From: Collimonas sp. OK412
GTDB lineage: Bacteria > Pseudomonadota > Gammaproteobacteria > Burkholderiales > Burkholderiaceae_D
DNA: 64,000 nt
Direction of reading: 5' to 3'
Assembly (NCBI RefSeq): GCF_900112135.1
Contig: NZ_FOLC01000004.1
Span: forward strand, 232,899 to 296,898
The translations under genes were made by a program, and so were the position numbers. The first letter of the stretch is position 1, and each line of letters starts with the position of its first letter. This document shows, piece by piece, positions 9,743 to 19,587 of this stretch. Under the pieces are notes generated by a model. That model was not told where the DNA came from and did no database searches. It worked only from the letters and a program-made list of their open reading frames with translations.

Positions 9743-10521
9743 GCAACGTGATCCGACGCCCGCTGGGTTTGTGGCTGGTGGCGCTGGCCGTTTATGCCTT
9801 CCTGTACGTGCCGCTGATCATCGTGGTGGTGTATTCCTTCAACGATTCGCAGCTCAACGCGGAGTGGGTGGGTTTCACGCTGGACTGGTACCGCAAGCTG
9901 TTCCATAACGATGAGATGCTGCGCGCCGCCGGCAATTCCCTGATGATTGCGCTGGTCGCCAGCGCCGCTTCGACCATGCTCGGCACCATGGCCGGTTTCG
10001 CCATGCATCGCTACAAGCTGAAGCTGCTGCCCTTGCTGGTGCTGACGCCGATAGCGATTCCCGAAATCCTGGTCGGCGTCTCGCTGCTGATCTTCTTCGT
10101 GATGCTCAACATTACCTTGGGACTGGTGTCGATCGCCTTGGCGCATATCGCCTTTTGCATCGGCTTCGTGGCGATCGTGGTGCGTTCGCGCCTGTCCGGC
10201 ATGGACGAAAGCCTGACCGAGGCCGCGCGCGATTGCGGCGCGACGCCGATGCAGGCGTTCCGGCTGGTGACGCTGCCGCTGATCATGCCAGGCGTGGTGG
10301 CGGGAGCCCTGATGGCCTTCACCTTGTCGATCGACGACTTCGTGATCACCTTCTTCACCGCCGGCGCCAATGCCTCGACCCTGCCGCTGCAGATCTATTC
10401 GATGATCAAGATTGCCGTTACGCCAGAGGTCAATGCCGTCTCGACCTTGTTGATGGGGCTGACGCTGCTGCTTATAATCATCGCGTCCAAGCTTGCGCCT
10501 AACGCCCTCCGTTCCTCCTAA
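9739..10521 (+). CDS. Polyamine-type ABC transporter permease 2 (PotC/PotI-like)
   Basis: A 260-residue permease paired with the preceding gene, overlapping it by 4 bp (ATGA). It has about six membrane spans and an EAA-type loop at EAARDCGATPMQAFRLVTLP (residues ~160–179). The family's binding-protein-dependent transport domain covers most of the chain. The length is normal for the smaller PotC/PotI permeases. Confidence 0.92.
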   Translation: MSNVIRRPLGLWLVALAVYAFLYVPLIIVVVYSFNDSQLNAEWVGFTLDWYRKLFHNDEMLRAAGNSLMIALVASAASTMLGTMAGFAMHRYKLKLLPLLVLTPIAIPEILVGVSLLIFFVMLNITLGLVSIALAHIAFCIGFVAIVVRSRLSGMDESLTEAARDCGATPMQAFRLVTLPLIMPGVVAGALMAFTLSIDDFVITFFTAGANASTLPLQIYSMIKIAVTPEVNAVSTLLMGLTLLLIIIASKLAPNALRSS

Positions 10522-10539
10522 TTGCCTACCAGGACAGCC

Positions 10540-11601
10540 ATGAAAAAACTGCTCACCATCGCATCGCTGCTGTTTGCCAGCTTCTCGGCCCACGCCGCCG
10601 ATGAACTGCACCTGTATAACTGGAACAACTACATCGCGCCGGAAACCGTGCAGCGCTTCGAAACCTTTTGCAAGTGCAAGGTGGTGCAGACCTATTACGG
10701 CGACAACGAAGAAATGCTGGCCAAGCTGGCTGCCGGCGCTAAAGGTTACGACATCATCGTGCCGACCGGCAATGCGCTGGATGCGCTGATCAAGCAGCAA
10801 GCCCTGCTGCCGCTCGACAAGGGCCAGCTGCCTAACCTGAAGAACATCAACCCGTCCTACCTGAACACCGATTTCGACAAGGGCAACAAGTATTCCGTGC
10901 CGTATGCCTACACGGTGACGGTGATGGGTTACAACGACCAGAAGATGAAGGAGCTGGGAATCAGCGTCGACAGCTGGGCGGCGATTTTCGATCCGAAGAT
11001 CCTGGCCAAGATCAAAGGCAAGGTGACCGTGCTCGATTCCGCCAACGAACTGATGGCCGCCGCGCTCAAATACCTGGGCTATTCCGCCAACGACACCGAC
11101 GAGCAGCACTGGCAGCAGGCCAAGGACGTGATCCTCAAGGCCAAGCCTTACTGGGCAGCGTTCAACGGCAGCAGCTATATCAAGGAATTGACTGTAGGTA
11201 ATATCTGGCTGGCCCACGGTTATTCGAATGATATCTTCCAGGCCGATGTCGATGCGCAAAAAGCCGGCCGCAAATTCCATATCCGCCATGGCATGCCGAA
11301 AGAGGGCGCTGTGCTGGCGCTGGACAGCATGGTGATCCACAAGGCCGCGCCGCGTCCCGACCTGGCGCTCAAGTTCATCAATTTCATGTTGGACGGCAAG
11401 AATGCCGCCGAACTGAGCAACCTGATCGGCTCGGGCAACCCGAATGCCGACGCCGCCAAGTACATCAAGCCAGAGATTGCCAACAACCCGGTGATTTTCC
11501 CGGACAAGGCGGGTTTCGCCAAGCTGGAGATGCTGAAGGACCTGAACAGCAAGCAACGGCGCGCCATCAACCGCATCTGGACCGAGATCCGGGCGCGCTA
11601 G
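10540..11601 (+). CDS. Periplasmic polyamine-binding protein (PotD/PotF-like)
   Basis: A 353-residue substrate-binding protein with a Sec signal peptide ending at SFSAHAA (about residue 19). The mature N-terminus, DELHLYNWNNYIAPETV, is highly typical of PotD/PotF proteins that bind putrescine or spermidine. I use the ATG at 10540, which has an AGGA Shine–Dalgarno 5–9 bp upstream, rather than a TTG at 10522. It closes the four-gene importer operon. Ligand choice between putrescine, spermidine and related amines cannot be decided from sequence alone. Confidence 0.92.
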   Translation: MKKLLTIASLLFASFSAHAADELHLYNWNNYIAPETVQRFETFCKCKVVQTYYGDNEEMLAKLAAGAKGYDIIVPTGNALDALIKQQALLPLDKGQLPNLKNINPSYLNTDFDKGNKYSVPYAYTVTVMGYNDQKMKELGISVDSWAAIFDPKILAKIKGKVTVLDSANELMAAALKYLGYSANDTDEQHWQQAKDVILKAKPYWAAFNGSSYIKELTVGNIWLAHGYSNDIFQADVDAQKAGRKFHIRHGMPKEGAVLALDSMVIHKAAPRPDLALKFINFMLDGKNAAELSNLIGSGNPNADAAKYIKPEIANNPVIFPDKAGFAKLEMLKDLNSKQRRAINRIWTEIRAR

Positions 11602-11668
11602 CAGCCGATCATCCTAAGTCCGACAGGCTGTCAGACGCGCCGGATTGTCGTTTTGATACGATGCGGAT

Positions 11669-11703
11669 GTGGCGTCGCAGGCAATTCTGTGCTGCGCCGC
11701 CAC
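11669..11703. other. Long stem-loop downstream of binding-protein gene
   Basis: GTGGCG-T-CGCAG (11669–11680) pairs with CTGCG-C-CGCCAC (11692–11703): 11 base pairs with one internal mismatch and an 11-nt loop. There is no T-tract, so it is not a classical terminator. It may stabilise the 3' end of the transporter mRNA. Confidence 0.5.
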
Positions 11704-11795
11704 AAGCTATTGCCGAAGCCGGTGTACACTGCAAAAAAACCTTTATAATTCAGGGTTTTGTACTGTTTTTGTACTGATTTTTGCGGAGTTTCACC

Positions 11796-12143
11796 ATGCC
11801 GATTTATGCGTATCGCTGCGAAGCCTGTGGTTTCGCCAAAGATGTGCTGCAAAAGATGTCCGACGAGCCGCTGACGGTTTGCCCGTCCTGCAGCAAAGCC
11901 GCGTTCAAGAAGCAAGTGACCGCGGCTGGATTCCAGCTCAAGGGCACCGGCTGGTATGTGACCGATTTCCGCGGCGGCGCAGGCGCGGCCGTGCCGCCGG
12001 CAAGTCCGGCCGAGCCGGCAGCGGCCGGCAGCACAGCCGCCGCGCCCGCCGCTGCGGCAACACCTGCCGCGGCGCCAGCTGCCGCCCCGGCCGCTCCGGC
12101 TGCCGGCAGCAACAGCGGCGGCACGCCGGCCGCCGCGACATAA
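11796..12143 (+). CDS. FmdB-type zinc-ribbon protein with Ala/Pro-rich tail
   Basis: A 115-residue protein with an N-terminal zinc ribbon: MPIYAYRCEACG supplies the first Cys pair and VCPSCS the second. This is the FmdB regulatory-protein family, small proteins proposed to act as regulators. After the conserved segment ending near KGTGWYVTDFRG (about residue 63), the remainder is almost pure Ala, Pro and Gly and is probably disordered. A TATAAT hexamer at 11744–11749 lies about 47 bp before the ATG. The DUF502 gene follows 60 bp later, and aspS after that, an order I recall as common in Burkholderiales. Confidence 0.88.
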   Translation: MPIYAYRCEACGFAKDVLQKMSDEPLTVCPSCSKAAFKKQVTAAGFQLKGTGWYVTDFRGGAGAAVPPASPAEPAAAGSTAAAPAAAATPAAAPAAAPAAPAAGSNSGGTPAAAT

Positions 12144-12203
12144 TGTCATCCATGTAACCTGCAGGCGCACGTACCCGGTACGTGTCGTCCGACAAAGAAA
12201 GCC

Positions 12204-12854
12204 ATGCGTAAATATTTCATCACCGGTCTACTGGTTCTCGTGCCCCTGGCAATCACGCTGTGGGTGCTGAACCTGGTCATTGGCACGATGGACCAGTCGC
12301 TCTTGCTGCTGCCGGAACAATGGCGGCCGAAAGCCTTGCTGGGGATGGATATTCCCGGCCTGGGCACGATCCTGACCTTGCTGGTGATCTTCCTGACCGG
12401 CCTGGCGACGCGCAATTTCATCGGCCGCCAGATCGTCTCGGTCTGGGAGGGCGTGCTGACCCGGATCCCGGTGGTCAGCTCCATCTACTCCAGCGTCAAG
12501 CAAGTCTCGGACACACTGTTTTCATCGTCCGGCAACGCTTTCCGCAAAGCCCTGCTGGTGCAATACCCGCGCGAGGGATCGTGGACCATCGCCTTCCTGA
12601 CCGGAGTGCCTGGCGGCGACGTCAAGAACCACCTGGCGGGCGACTATGTCAGCGTCTACGTGCCGACCACGCCGAACCCGACTTCCGGTTTCTTCCTGAT
12701 GCTGCCGCGCGCAGATACCATCGAACTCGACATGAGCGTCGACGAAGCCTTGAAGTACATCGTTTCCATGGGCGTGGTTGCGCCCGAGCAGCAGCCCGGC
12801 AGGAAACTGGTGATCGATTCGCCGCCCGGCAGCGACGCAGCGGCCAGCAATTGA
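12204..12854 (+). CDS. DUF502 membrane protein
   Basis: A 216-residue inner-membrane protein of the DUF502 family, function unknown. Two hydrophobic segments are evident (about residues 5–27 and 53–75). A conserved soluble region with [18 protein letters not shown] follows. The gene lies between the FmdB-like gene and aspS on the same strand and may be cotranscribed with them. Relatives are found widely in proteobacteria and plants. Confidence 0.88.
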   Translation: MRKYFITGLLVLVPLAITLWVLNLVIGTMDQSLLLLPEQWRPKALLGMDIPGLGTILTLLVIFLTGLATRNFIGRQIVSVWEGVLTRIPVVSSIYSSVKQVSDTLFSSSGNAFRKALLVQYPREGSWTIAFLTGVPGGDVKNHLAGDYVSVYVPTTPNPTSGFFLMLPRADTIELDMSVDEALKYIVSMGVVAPEQQPGRKLVIDSPPGSDAAASN

Positions 12855-12930
12855 CGCTGATCCGCTGTGCGATCGACCGCCCGCTTATATTAATCAATAC
12901 TTACAACATCTGAACTGCGAAAACCTGAAC

Positions 12931-14733
12931 ATGTCCATGCGAACCCAATACTGCGGCCTCACTACTGAGGTACTTCTCGGCCAAACCGTCAGCCTGTGCG
13001 GCTGGGTCCATCGTCGTCGCGACCATGGCGGCGTCATCTTCATCGACCTGCGCGACCGCGAAGGCCTGGTGCAAGTAGTGTGCGATCCGGACCGCGCCGA
13101 AGTATTCAAGAACGCGGAAGCGGTGCGCAACGAATTTTGCCTGCGCATCACCGGCGTGGTGCGCCTGCGCCCGGACGGCACCAGCAACGCCAACCTGAAA
13201 TCGGGCAAGATCGAAGTGCTGGCGCATGAACTGGAAGTGCTGAACCCGTCGGTCACGCCGCCGTTCCAGCTGGACGACGACAACCTGTCGGAAACCACCC
13301 GCCTGACGCACCGCGTGCTGGACCTGCGCCGCCCGCAGATGCAAAGCAACCTGCGCCTGCGCTACAAGGTGACGATGGAAGTGCGCAAGTTCCTGGACGC
13401 CAACGGCTTCATCGACATCGAAACACCGATGCTGACCAAGTCGACCCCGGAAGGCGCCCGCGACTACCTGGTGCCGTCGCGCGTCAACGCCGGCCAGTTC
13501 TTCGCCTTGCCGCAGTCGCCGCAGCTGTTCAAGCAGTTGCTGATGGTGGCCAACTTCGACCGTTACTACCAGATCGTCAAATGCTTCCGCGATGAAGATT
13601 TGCGCGCTGACCGCCAGCCGGAATTTACCCAGATCGATTGCGAAACTTCCTTCATGTCGGAACAGGAAATCCGCGACATGTTCGAAGGCATGATCCGCCT
13701 AGTATTCAAGAACGCGCTGGACATCGACCTGCCTAACCCGTTCCCGGTGATGGACTTCGCCACCGCGATGGCCCTGTACGGTTCGGACAAGCCGGACATG
13801 CGCGTCAAGCTGGCTTTCACCGACCTGACCGCCGTGATGAAAGACGTCGACTTCAAGGTGTTCGCCGGCGCAGCCAACATGGAAAACGGCCGCGTGGTCG
13901 GCCTGCGCGTACCCGGCGGCGCCGCCATGCCGCGTTCCGAGATCGATGCCTACACCCAGTTCGTCGCCATCTACGGCGCCAAGGGCCTGGCTTACATCAA
14001 GGTCAACGAAAAAGCCAAGGGCCGCGACGGCCTGCAATCGCCTATCGTCAAGAACCTGCACGACGCCGCGCTGGCGCAAGTGCTGGAACTGACCGGCGCT
14101 GAAGACGGCGACCTGATTTTCTTCGGCGCCGACCAGGCCAAGGTGGTCAACGACGCCATCGGCGCGTTGCGCGTGAAGATCGGCCACAGCGAATTCGGCA
14201 AGAAAGTCGGCTTGTTCGACGACACCTGGCGTCCATTGTGGGTGGTCGATTTCCCGATGTTCGAATACGACGAAGACAGCGACCGCTGGAACGCCTTGCA
14301 CCATCCGTTCACTTCGCCGAAAGACGGCCACGAAGACTTCATCGAGACCGATCCGGGCAAGGCTATCGCCAAAGCCTACGACATGGTCTTGAACGGCTGG
14401 GAGCTGGGCGGCGGTTCGATCCGTATCCATCGCGCCGAAGTGCAGAGCAAGGTGTTCCGCGCGCTGAAGATTGACGCCGAAGAAGCGCAGCTCAAGTTCG
14501 GCTTCCTGCTCGACGCCCTGCAGTACGGCGCGCCTCCACACGGCGGCCTGGCGTTCGGCCTGGACCGTATCGTCACCATGATGTGCGGTGCCGAATCGAT
14601 CCGCGACGTCATCGCTTTCCCGAAAACACAGCGCGCGCAATGCCTGCTGACGCAAGCGCCGTCGGCGGTCGACGAAAAGCAGTTGAAAGAACTGCATATC
14701 CGCCTGCGCCTGCCGGAAGCCAAGGTAGTCTGA
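12931..14733 (+). CDS. aspS: Aspartyl-tRNA synthetase
   Basis: A 600-residue class II aminoacyl-tRNA synthetase that charges tRNA-Asp. The N-terminal OB-fold anticodon-binding domain (about 1–110) contains [20 protein letters not shown] split across residues 22–41. Class II motif 2 is in the region [18 protein letters not shown] (about residues 216–233), and motif 3 is GLAFGLDRI near the C-terminus. The GAD insertion domain typical of bacterial AspRS is present between them. The start [10 protein letters not shown] is conserved in this lineage. Confidence 0.98.
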   Translation: MSMRTQYCGLTTEVLLGQTVSLCGWVHRRRDHGGVIFIDLRDREGLVQVVCDPDRAEVFKNAEAVRNEFCLRITGVVRLRPDGTSNANLKSGKIEVLAHELEVLNPSVTPPFQLDDDNLSETTRLTHRVLDLRRPQMQSNLRLRYKVTMEVRKFLDANGFIDIETPMLTKSTPEGARDYLVPSRVNAGQFFALPQSPQLFKQLLMVANFDRYYQIVKCFRDEDLRADRQPEFTQIDCETSFMSEQEIRDMFEGMIRLVFKNALDIDLPNPFPVMDFATAMALYGSDKPDMRVKLAFTDLTAVMKDVDFKVFAGAANMENGRVVGLRVPGGAAMPRSEIDAYTQFVAIYGAKGLAYIKVNEKAKGRDGLQSPIVKNLHDAALAQVLELTGAEDGDLIFFGADQAKVVNDAIGALRVKIGHSEFGKKVGLFDDTWRPLWVVDFPMFEYDEDSDRWNALHHPFTSPKDGHEDFIETDPGKAIAKAYDMVLNGWELGGGSIRIHRAEVQSKVFRALKIDAEEAQLKFGFLLDALQYGAPPHGGLAFGLDRIVTMMCGAESIRDVIAFPKTQRAQCLLTQAPSAVDEKQLKELHIRLRLPEAKVV

Positions 14734-14758
14734 TTTCCAGGCAAAAAGCAGCAAAAGG

Positions 14759-14787
14759 AAAAGCGCGGTTTACCGCGCTTTTTTTAT
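14759..14787 (+). terminator. Rho-independent terminator after aspS
   Basis: Stem AAAGCGCGG / CCGCGCTTT with a TTTA loop, followed by a T-run. It ends 76 bp before the nudB start codon. Confidence 0.9.
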
Positions 14788-14863
14788 GCCCGGGCCAAAC
14801 AGGTTTATAGTGGTGCTTTATGACGCGAAGGCGCTTTTTCAATTTTTTGCCGACTTTTCCTGC

Positions 14864-15328
14864 ATGTATAAAATTCCCGAATCGGTGCTGGTTGTTATCT
14901 ATACAGAAGATCTCCAGGTGTTGTTGATGGAGCGGGCCGACAAGCTGGACTATTGGCAATCGGTCACCGGTTCCAAGGACTTCCCGGACGAAGCCTTGGA
15001 GGTGACGGCGATGCGTGAAGTACAGGAAGAAACCGGCATCGTGGTGGCTGCCGAGGCGGGCGCCGTGCCGCTGTCCAACCTGCGCGACTGGGGTGTCGCC
15101 AACGTGTATGAGATTTATCCGGTCTGGCGCCATCGCTATGCGCCTGGCGTCACAAAAAATACCGAGCACGTGTTCGGCCTGCTGGTGCCGAACGATGTCC
15201 CGGTGACGCTCGCGCCGCGCGAACATTTGCAGTACAAGTGGCTGCCGTACCGGGAAGCTGCGGACGCGTGTTTTTCGCCGTCGAATGCCGAAGCCATCCT
15301 GCAGTTGCCGCGCCATCTTGTTGAATGA
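14864..15328 (+). CDS. nudB: Dihydroneopterin triphosphate diphosphatase (Nudix)
   Basis: A 154-residue Nudix hydrolase of the NudB type, which removes pyrophosphate from dihydroneopterin triphosphate in folate synthesis. The Nudix box runs from GSKDFPDEALEVTAMREVQ into EETGI (residues ~41–65), with the REVQEETG metal-binding core intact. I start it at the ATG at 14864, beginning MYKIPESVLVVIY, which matches the family; upstream in-frame codons run into the terminator region. The following EEP gene starts 11 bp downstream. Confidence 0.9.
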   Translation: MYKIPESVLVVIYTEDLQVLLMERADKLDYWQSVTGSKDFPDEALEVTAMREVQEETGIVVAAEAGAVPLSNLRDWGVANVYEIYPVWRHRYAPGVTKNTEHVFGLLVPNDVPVTLAPREHLQYKWLPYREAADACFSPSNAEAILQLPRHLVE

Positions 15329-15339
15329 GCTGAAGAGTC

Positions 15340-16146
15340 ATGAAACTGCGCATTGCAACCTACAACATCCACAAAGGGGTGTCATCGCTGGGCAGCCGGC
15401 CGCGTGTGCATGCGCTGAAACAGGCGCTGAGCCAGATGGAAGCCGACATTTTTTTCCTGCAGGAAGTGCAGGGCAGGCATGACCTGATGGCGGCGCGCCA
15501 CGCGGCGCACTGGCCGGAGCAGGCCCAGCATGATTTCCTGGCCGGCGATTCGCATCACGCCGCCTACGGCATGAACGCCGTGTACGACCACGGCCACCAC
15601 GGCAACGCCTTGCTGAGCCGTTTTGAAATAGGTTCGCAAAGCAACCAGGATGTGTCAGACCATGCGTACGAGGCGCGCGGCATCCTGCATTGCGTCCTCA
15701 AGACCGAATTCACCGACATCCATTGTTATGTGGTGCACCTGGGCTTGTTCGGCGGCGGCCGGCGGCGCCAGACCGCGGCCCTGATCGAGGCGGTGCGCAG
15801 CTCGTCGCCGCCGGGCGCGCCGCTGATCATTGCCGGCGATTTCAACGACTGGGGCAATCGCCTCAGCGAGCTGCTGCGGGCGCGGCTCGATGTCGCCGAA
15901 ATATTCGACGAGCGGATCGCCACCGCGAGCGTCATGCAAGGCGTCGGCTCTTACCTGCAGCAGCTGATAGGGCGCAAGCCGAAACTGAAGCCGGCGCGCA
16001 CTTTTCCCGCCGCTTTTCCCTGGCTGCGGCTGGACCGGATTTACCTGCGCGGCTTTACGGTAGAATCGGCGGAAGTGCTGCATGGCGCGGAATGGGCAAA
16101 ACTGTCCGATCATGCGCCTATCGTGGCGACGCTCAAATTGCGATAA
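15340..16146 (+). CDS. Endonuclease/exonuclease/phosphatase-family protein
   Basis: A 268-residue EEP-superfamily hydrolase, metal-dependent. Diagnostic pieces are IATYNIHKGV near the start, the catalytic Glu in FLQEVQG, the AGDFNDW motif (about residues 165–171) and the C-terminal SDHAPI. It immediately precedes clsB, the same pairing as ybhP–clsB in Escherichia coli. That suggests a role with phospholipid synthesis or turnover, although the substrate is unknown. Confidence 0.88.
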   Translation: MKLRIATYNIHKGVSSLGSRPRVHALKQALSQMEADIFFLQEVQGRHDLMAARHAAHWPEQAQHDFLAGDSHHAAYGMNAVYDHGHHGNALLSRFEIGSQSNQDVSDHAYEARGILHCVLKTEFTDIHCYVVHLGLFGGGRRRQTAALIEAVRSSSPPGAPLIIAGDFNDWGNRLSELLRARLDVAEIFDERIATASVMQGVGSYLQQLIGRKPKLKPARTFPAAFPWLRLDRIYLRGFTVESAEVLHGAEWAKLSDHAPIVATLKLR

Positions 16147-16209
16147 TGGCAGCATCAACCATGACTTCAGAAAGACCGGCCGGATGTCGTCTCTCCTCTT
16201 TTCCATCGC

Positions 16210-17376
16210 ATGCGCGCGGTAACCCTCTGCTCAGATAACCACATCACGCTGTTGCACAACGGCGCTGCCTTTTTTCCGGCGCTGGTTGCCGCCATCGACG
16301 CTGCCCGCGCCGAAATCTACCTGGAAACCTACATCTTTGCCGACGACGACACCGCGCAGCTGGTGCAGCAAGCGCTGACCCGCGCCGCCCGTCGCGGTGT
16401 CGCGGTCAGGGTAATTGCCGACTGGCTGGGCACCGGCCGCCAGCGCTCGGCGTCGCTGCAGCAGGAGTTCGCGGCCAGCGGCGTCATGTACCGCAGCTTC
16501 AACCCCTGGTTCCGGCGCGGCGTGGCCCGCATGCACCGCAAGATCTGCGTGGTCGACCGCCAGGTCGGTTTTGTCGGCGGCCTCAACATCATCGACGACA
16601 TGGTGTCCGACGACGACCTGCGCCTGCCGCTGCCGGCGCCGCGCTGGGATTTTGCGGTGGGCATCAGCGGCGCGCTGGTGAACGTGATCCATATCGAACT
16701 GGAAGCGCAATGGCTGCGCCTGGGCGAAATGAAATTGCTGGCGCGTCTCCAGCAATTCAAGCGTACCCGTTTCAAGGGCCGCGGCCTCGCCCATGGTCCA
16801 GCCTCGGCCGGCCTGGTGCTGCGCGATAACCTGCGCAATCGCCGCACCATCCAGCGCGCCTACCTGCAGGCGCTCGGCCATGCGCGCGAGAGCGCCTTGC
16901 TGACCAGTCCTTATTTCGCACCCAGCCGGAAATTGCGGCGCGGCCTGGAACAGGCAGCGATGCGAGGAGTCGATGTCACTTTGTTGCTGGGAGTGGGGCA
17001 GTTCCGGCTGCAGGATGCCGTCAGCCATTCCTATTATCCGAAACTGCTGAAAGCCGGCGTCAAGATCGTCGAATACCGCAAGACCGCGCTGCATGCAAAA
17101 GTGGCGGTGATCGATGACGATTGGGCCACCGTCGGCTCCAGCAATTTCGACGGCTTCAGCCTGCTGGTGAACCAGGAAGCCAATGTAGTGGTGACGGACG
17201 CCGATTTTTCGCGTGCGCTGCGACAGCAGATAGCAAGCGGAATTGCCGACGGCGAGCCGATATCCGCCGACGCCTTCAACCATCGTTCCTGGCGCACGCG
17301 TCTCTGGCACGGCACGGCTTTTTTTGTATACCGCTTCCTGATGCGCATCATCACCATCGGCAACGACGAGCGCTGA
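16210..17376 (+). CDS. clsB: Cardiolipin synthase B
   Basis: A 388-residue phospholipase-D-superfamily enzyme making cardiolipin from phosphatidylglycerol and a second phospholipid. Two HKD motifs are present: HRKICVVDRQVGFVGG (about residues 112–127) and HAKVAVIDDDWATVGSSNFD (about 295–314). The length and lack of N-terminal membrane spans fit ClsB rather than ClsA. It is convergent with the anti-sigma gene, whose stop is only 6 bp away. Confidence 0.93.
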   Translation: MRAVTLCSDNHITLLHNGAAFFPALVAAIDAARAEIYLETYIFADDDTAQLVQQALTRAARRGVAVRVIADWLGTGRQRSASLQQEFAASGVMYRSFNPWFRRGVARMHRKICVVDRQVGFVGGLNIIDDMVSDDDLRLPLPAPRWDFAVGISGALVNVIHIELEAQWLRLGEMKLLARLQQFKRTRFKGRGLAHGPASAGLVLRDNLRNRRTIQRAYLQALGHARESALLTSPYFAPSRKLRRGLEQAAMRGVDVTLLLGVGQFRLQDAVSHSYYPKLLKAGVKIVEYRKTALHAKVAVIDDDWATVGSSNFDGFSLLVNQEANVVVTDADFSRALRQQIASGIADGEPISADAFNHRSWRTRLWHGTAFFVYRFLMRIITIGNDER

Positions 17377-17382
17377 CGGCCG

Positions 17383-18108
17383 CTATATACGGACCCAGGC
17401 GCCTTTGAACAGGATCGGGCCGGTCGGTCCCTTGGGGTCCTGCGATCCGCCTTTCGGCTCCAGCGTCACCGCCAGCAGCGGCACCGTCTGCGGCGTGGCG
17501 TCGGCCGGCAGCGCCAGGCTGATGCTGCCGTTGGCTTCCAGCAGGCCGAGCGAGCGCGGCGGCCCTTCCTTCGGCACCGCCCACAATTCCAGGCTCTTGT
17601 CGGATGCGATCTTCTGCGGGACCACCAGCTTGACCAGCAGGCGGCCGCCTGGTGCGTCGCCAGTCACCACGGCGATCGGCTGCGCCTGTTCGTTGCTCAG
17701 CATGGCGATATACGATACCGCAGGTGCCGCTGGCACCGGCGGCAGCTCCTGCCTAGACAGCAGCAGCGAGGTCAGGATGATGGCGGCGGTGGTCGAAACC
17801 AGGCCGAGGCCGCGCCAAAAGCTCAGGTCTTCGCGCAGCTCGAACCAGATCGAGCGCTTGCGCTGAGGTTTGCGCGGCAGGTCGAGTTTGGCTTCGATGG
17901 CCGACCAGACTGCCGCGGGTGGCTGGGCCGGCGGCGCCAGTTCGGCCATGGGATGCAGGCGGTCCTGCCATCCGGCGACAGCCTGGCGCAGCACGGCGTG
18001 CCGGCGCAGCAGTGTTTCAAAACGGCGCCGCGCGCCGCCCTGCAAGGCGCCGAGCACGTATTCGGAAGCCAGCTTGTCGACCAGGACGGGATTGCGTTCG
18101 ATATCCAT
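17383..18108 (-). CDS. RskA-like anti-sigma factor
   Basis: A 241-residue anti-sigma factor. The cytoplasmic N-terminal part (about 1–95) has a zinc-free anti-sigma helical pattern (LASEYVLGAL at residues 13–22 is typical of anti-sigma-K). One membrane span follows (about 100–117), then a periplasmic RskA domain to the C-terminus. The start codon overlaps the stop of the sigma-factor gene (ATGA), the usual translational coupling of such pairs. It would hold the cognate ECF sigma factor at the membrane until proteolytically released. Confidence 0.88.
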   Translation of the reverse strand: MDIERNPVLVDKLASEYVLGALQGGARRRFETLLRRHAVLRQAVAGWQDRLHPMAELAPPAQPPAAVWSAIEAKLDLPRKPQRKRSIWFELREDLSFWRGLGLVSTTAAIILTSLLLSRQELPPVPAAPAVSYIAMLSNEQAQPIAVVTGDAPGGRLLVKLVVPQKIASDKSLELWAVPKEGPPRSLGLLEANGSISLALPADATPQTVPLLAVTLEPKGGSQDPKGPTGPILFKGAWVRI

Positions 18109-18692
18109 CAGGCGCTCTCCAGCTTGCCGAGGCAGCCCTTGAGGCGCTCCAGGCCGCGCCGGATCCAGGTCTTGACGGTGCCGATCGGCAGCTGCAGCTG
18201 CGCCGCCACTTCGCTATGCGACAGGTCGTGATAGAACGACAGGGCAATCGCTTGCCGCTGCATGGCTTCCAGGCGCGCCAGGCAATGCGCCAGCGCCTTG
18301 GCGTCGGCAGTCAGCTGCAGCGCCTCCAGCGGCGTCGGGTCGGCGCTTTCCATGGCGTCCATGACTTCCTTGTCAAATGTATCGGCATCGATTTCGACCG
18401 CGCTGTCCGTGCGCCGCAGGAAATCGAATGCCTTGTTGCGCACGATGGTGGTCATCCAAGTCATCGGAGCCGCCAGGCTGGCCTGGTAGCTGTCGGCGTT
18501 GTTCCAGATGCTGACGAAACTTTCCTGCAGCACTTCTTCCGCCCACTCGCGCTTAACTAGTATACGCAGCGCGAAGCCGAACAGTTTCGGCGAGGTGGCG
18601 TCGTAGAGCGCGCGGAAGGCGGCGGCGTCCTTGCGCACGGCTGCGGCGAGCCAGGCTTTCAATTGTTCCGGTTGCAAGTCCTGGGAGGGCAA
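18108..18692 (-). CDS. ECF RNA polymerase sigma factor (SigK-like)
   Basis: A 194-residue group IV sigma factor. Region 2 covers about residues 22–92 (AEEVLQESFVSIW and MTWMTTIVRNKAFDFLRR are typical), and region 4 about 130–185 (QLPIGTVKTWIRRGLERLK contains the recognition helix). The start is a TTG at 18692, supported by an AAGGAAG Shine–Dalgarno six bases upstream; no ATG fits the N-terminus. It is coupled to the downstream anti-sigma gene. Its regulon cannot be read from this window. Confidence 0.9.
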   Translation of the reverse strand: MPSQDLQPEQLKAWLAAAVRKDAAAFRALYDATSPKLFGFALRILVKREWAEEVLQESFVSIWNNADSYQASLAAPMTWMTTIVRNKAFDFLRRTDSAVEIDADTFDKEVMDAMESADPTPLEALQLTADAKALAHCLARLEAMQRQAIALSFYHDLSHSEVAAQLQLPIGTVKTWIRRGLERLKGCLGKLESA

Positions 18693-18831
18693 TTCGGCTT
18701 CCTTTGCGCGCAGTGCCGCCGTTGTGTGCCGCGCCTGGATTTTGTTGTTGCGGAGCCAAGCCGGTTATTGCGCAGATTACCGCATGGTAACTTAGGCCGC
18801 AACCTGCAAAACACATATCTCCGGTCCGCCA

Positions 18832-18862
18832 AAAACAAAAGCCCGCTGCAGGCAGCGGGCTT
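18832..18862 (-). terminator. Rho-independent terminator after mscL
   Basis: On the minus strand AAGCCCGCTG pairs with CAGCGGGCTT over a 4-nt loop, followed by TTGTTTTT. It lies 22 bp past the mscL stop. Confidence 0.85.
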
Positions 18863-18884
18863 CGGCGATCGGCGCAAGCGGCGG

Positions 18885-19295
18885 TTATTTTTTCAGCGAG
18901 TCGCGGATCTCGCGCAGCAGCACGGTGTTTTCCGGATCGGCGGCGGGCGCCGGCGGCACTTCGCCGCGCAGCTTGTTGATGATGCGCACCATCTGGAAAA
19001 TCACGAAAGCCAGGATGACGAAATTCAGCGCAATGGTGATGAAGTTGCCGTAGGCCAGCACAGCGCCGGCTTTCTTCGCTTCCGCCAGCGTCAGTTCCGC
19101 ACTCTGGCCGTTCAGCGGAAAGTAGTGGTTGGCAAAATCAAGGCCGCCGAAAATCTTGCCGACCACCGGCATGATGATGTCTTGCACCAAGGAATCGACG
19201 ATCTTGCCGAACGCGCCGCCGATGATCACGCCGACCGCCAGGTCCATCACGTTGCCTTTGAGTGCAAAGGTCTTGAATTCTTGCATCATGCTCAT
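18885..19295 (-). CDS. mscL: Large-conductance mechanosensitive channel
   Basis: A 136-residue MscL channel that opens under hypo-osmotic shock. The N-terminal [20 protein letters not shown] (residues ~6–25) runs into the first membrane span. The periplasmic loop contains [19 protein letters not shown], the second span follows (about 75–100), and the C-terminal helix ends in [11 protein letters not shown]. The ATG at 19295 has a GGAGAG Shine–Dalgarno seven bases upstream; an ATG five codons earlier (19310) lacks one. Confidence 0.96.
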   Translation of the reverse strand: MSMMQEFKTFALKGNVMDLAVGVIIGGAFGKIVDSLVQDIIMPVVGKIFGGLDFANHYFPLNGQSAELTLAEAKKAGAVLAYGNFITIALNFVILAFVIFQMVRIINKLRGEVPPAPAADPENTVLLREIRDSLKK

Positions 19296-19503
19296 GTGCT
19301 GACTCTCCATAACTAATGTTGACCATCGGGAAGATACTGCGATCGCGACCGGATTAAAAGGACAAATTTGTCAATTCTTGTTATTTTCCAACCCTGTACA
19401 AGCTTGCTGCAGTGCAAGAATGAGCTTCTGAAGGAAATTGTGCCAGATTTGGCAGCAGTTTCCATGGATTTAGCTGATTTTGTACCTGGCTGCATGTATT
19501 TCC

Positions 19504-19532
19504 TTTAAAACAGTCCTTAGCTTCGATATAAT
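19504..19532 (+). promoter_or_regulatory. Predicted petABC promoter
   Basis: TTTAAA at 19504–19509 and a perfect TATAAT at 19527–19532, separated by 17 bp. This places transcription start about 50 bp upstream of the petA ATG. Confidence 0.6.
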
Positions 19533-19587
19533 CTAGGGTTGCTAGAAGTTCCGTGCAAGTTTCGTATTTTGACTGATTGGGGTTGGT

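Noticed and set aside
9370..11556. A 728-codon open frame on the minus strand opposite the polyamine importer genes
   Set aside because: It lies exactly opposite three well-supported genes, is rich in Arg, His and Gln as GC-rich antisense frames are, and matches no family that I know.
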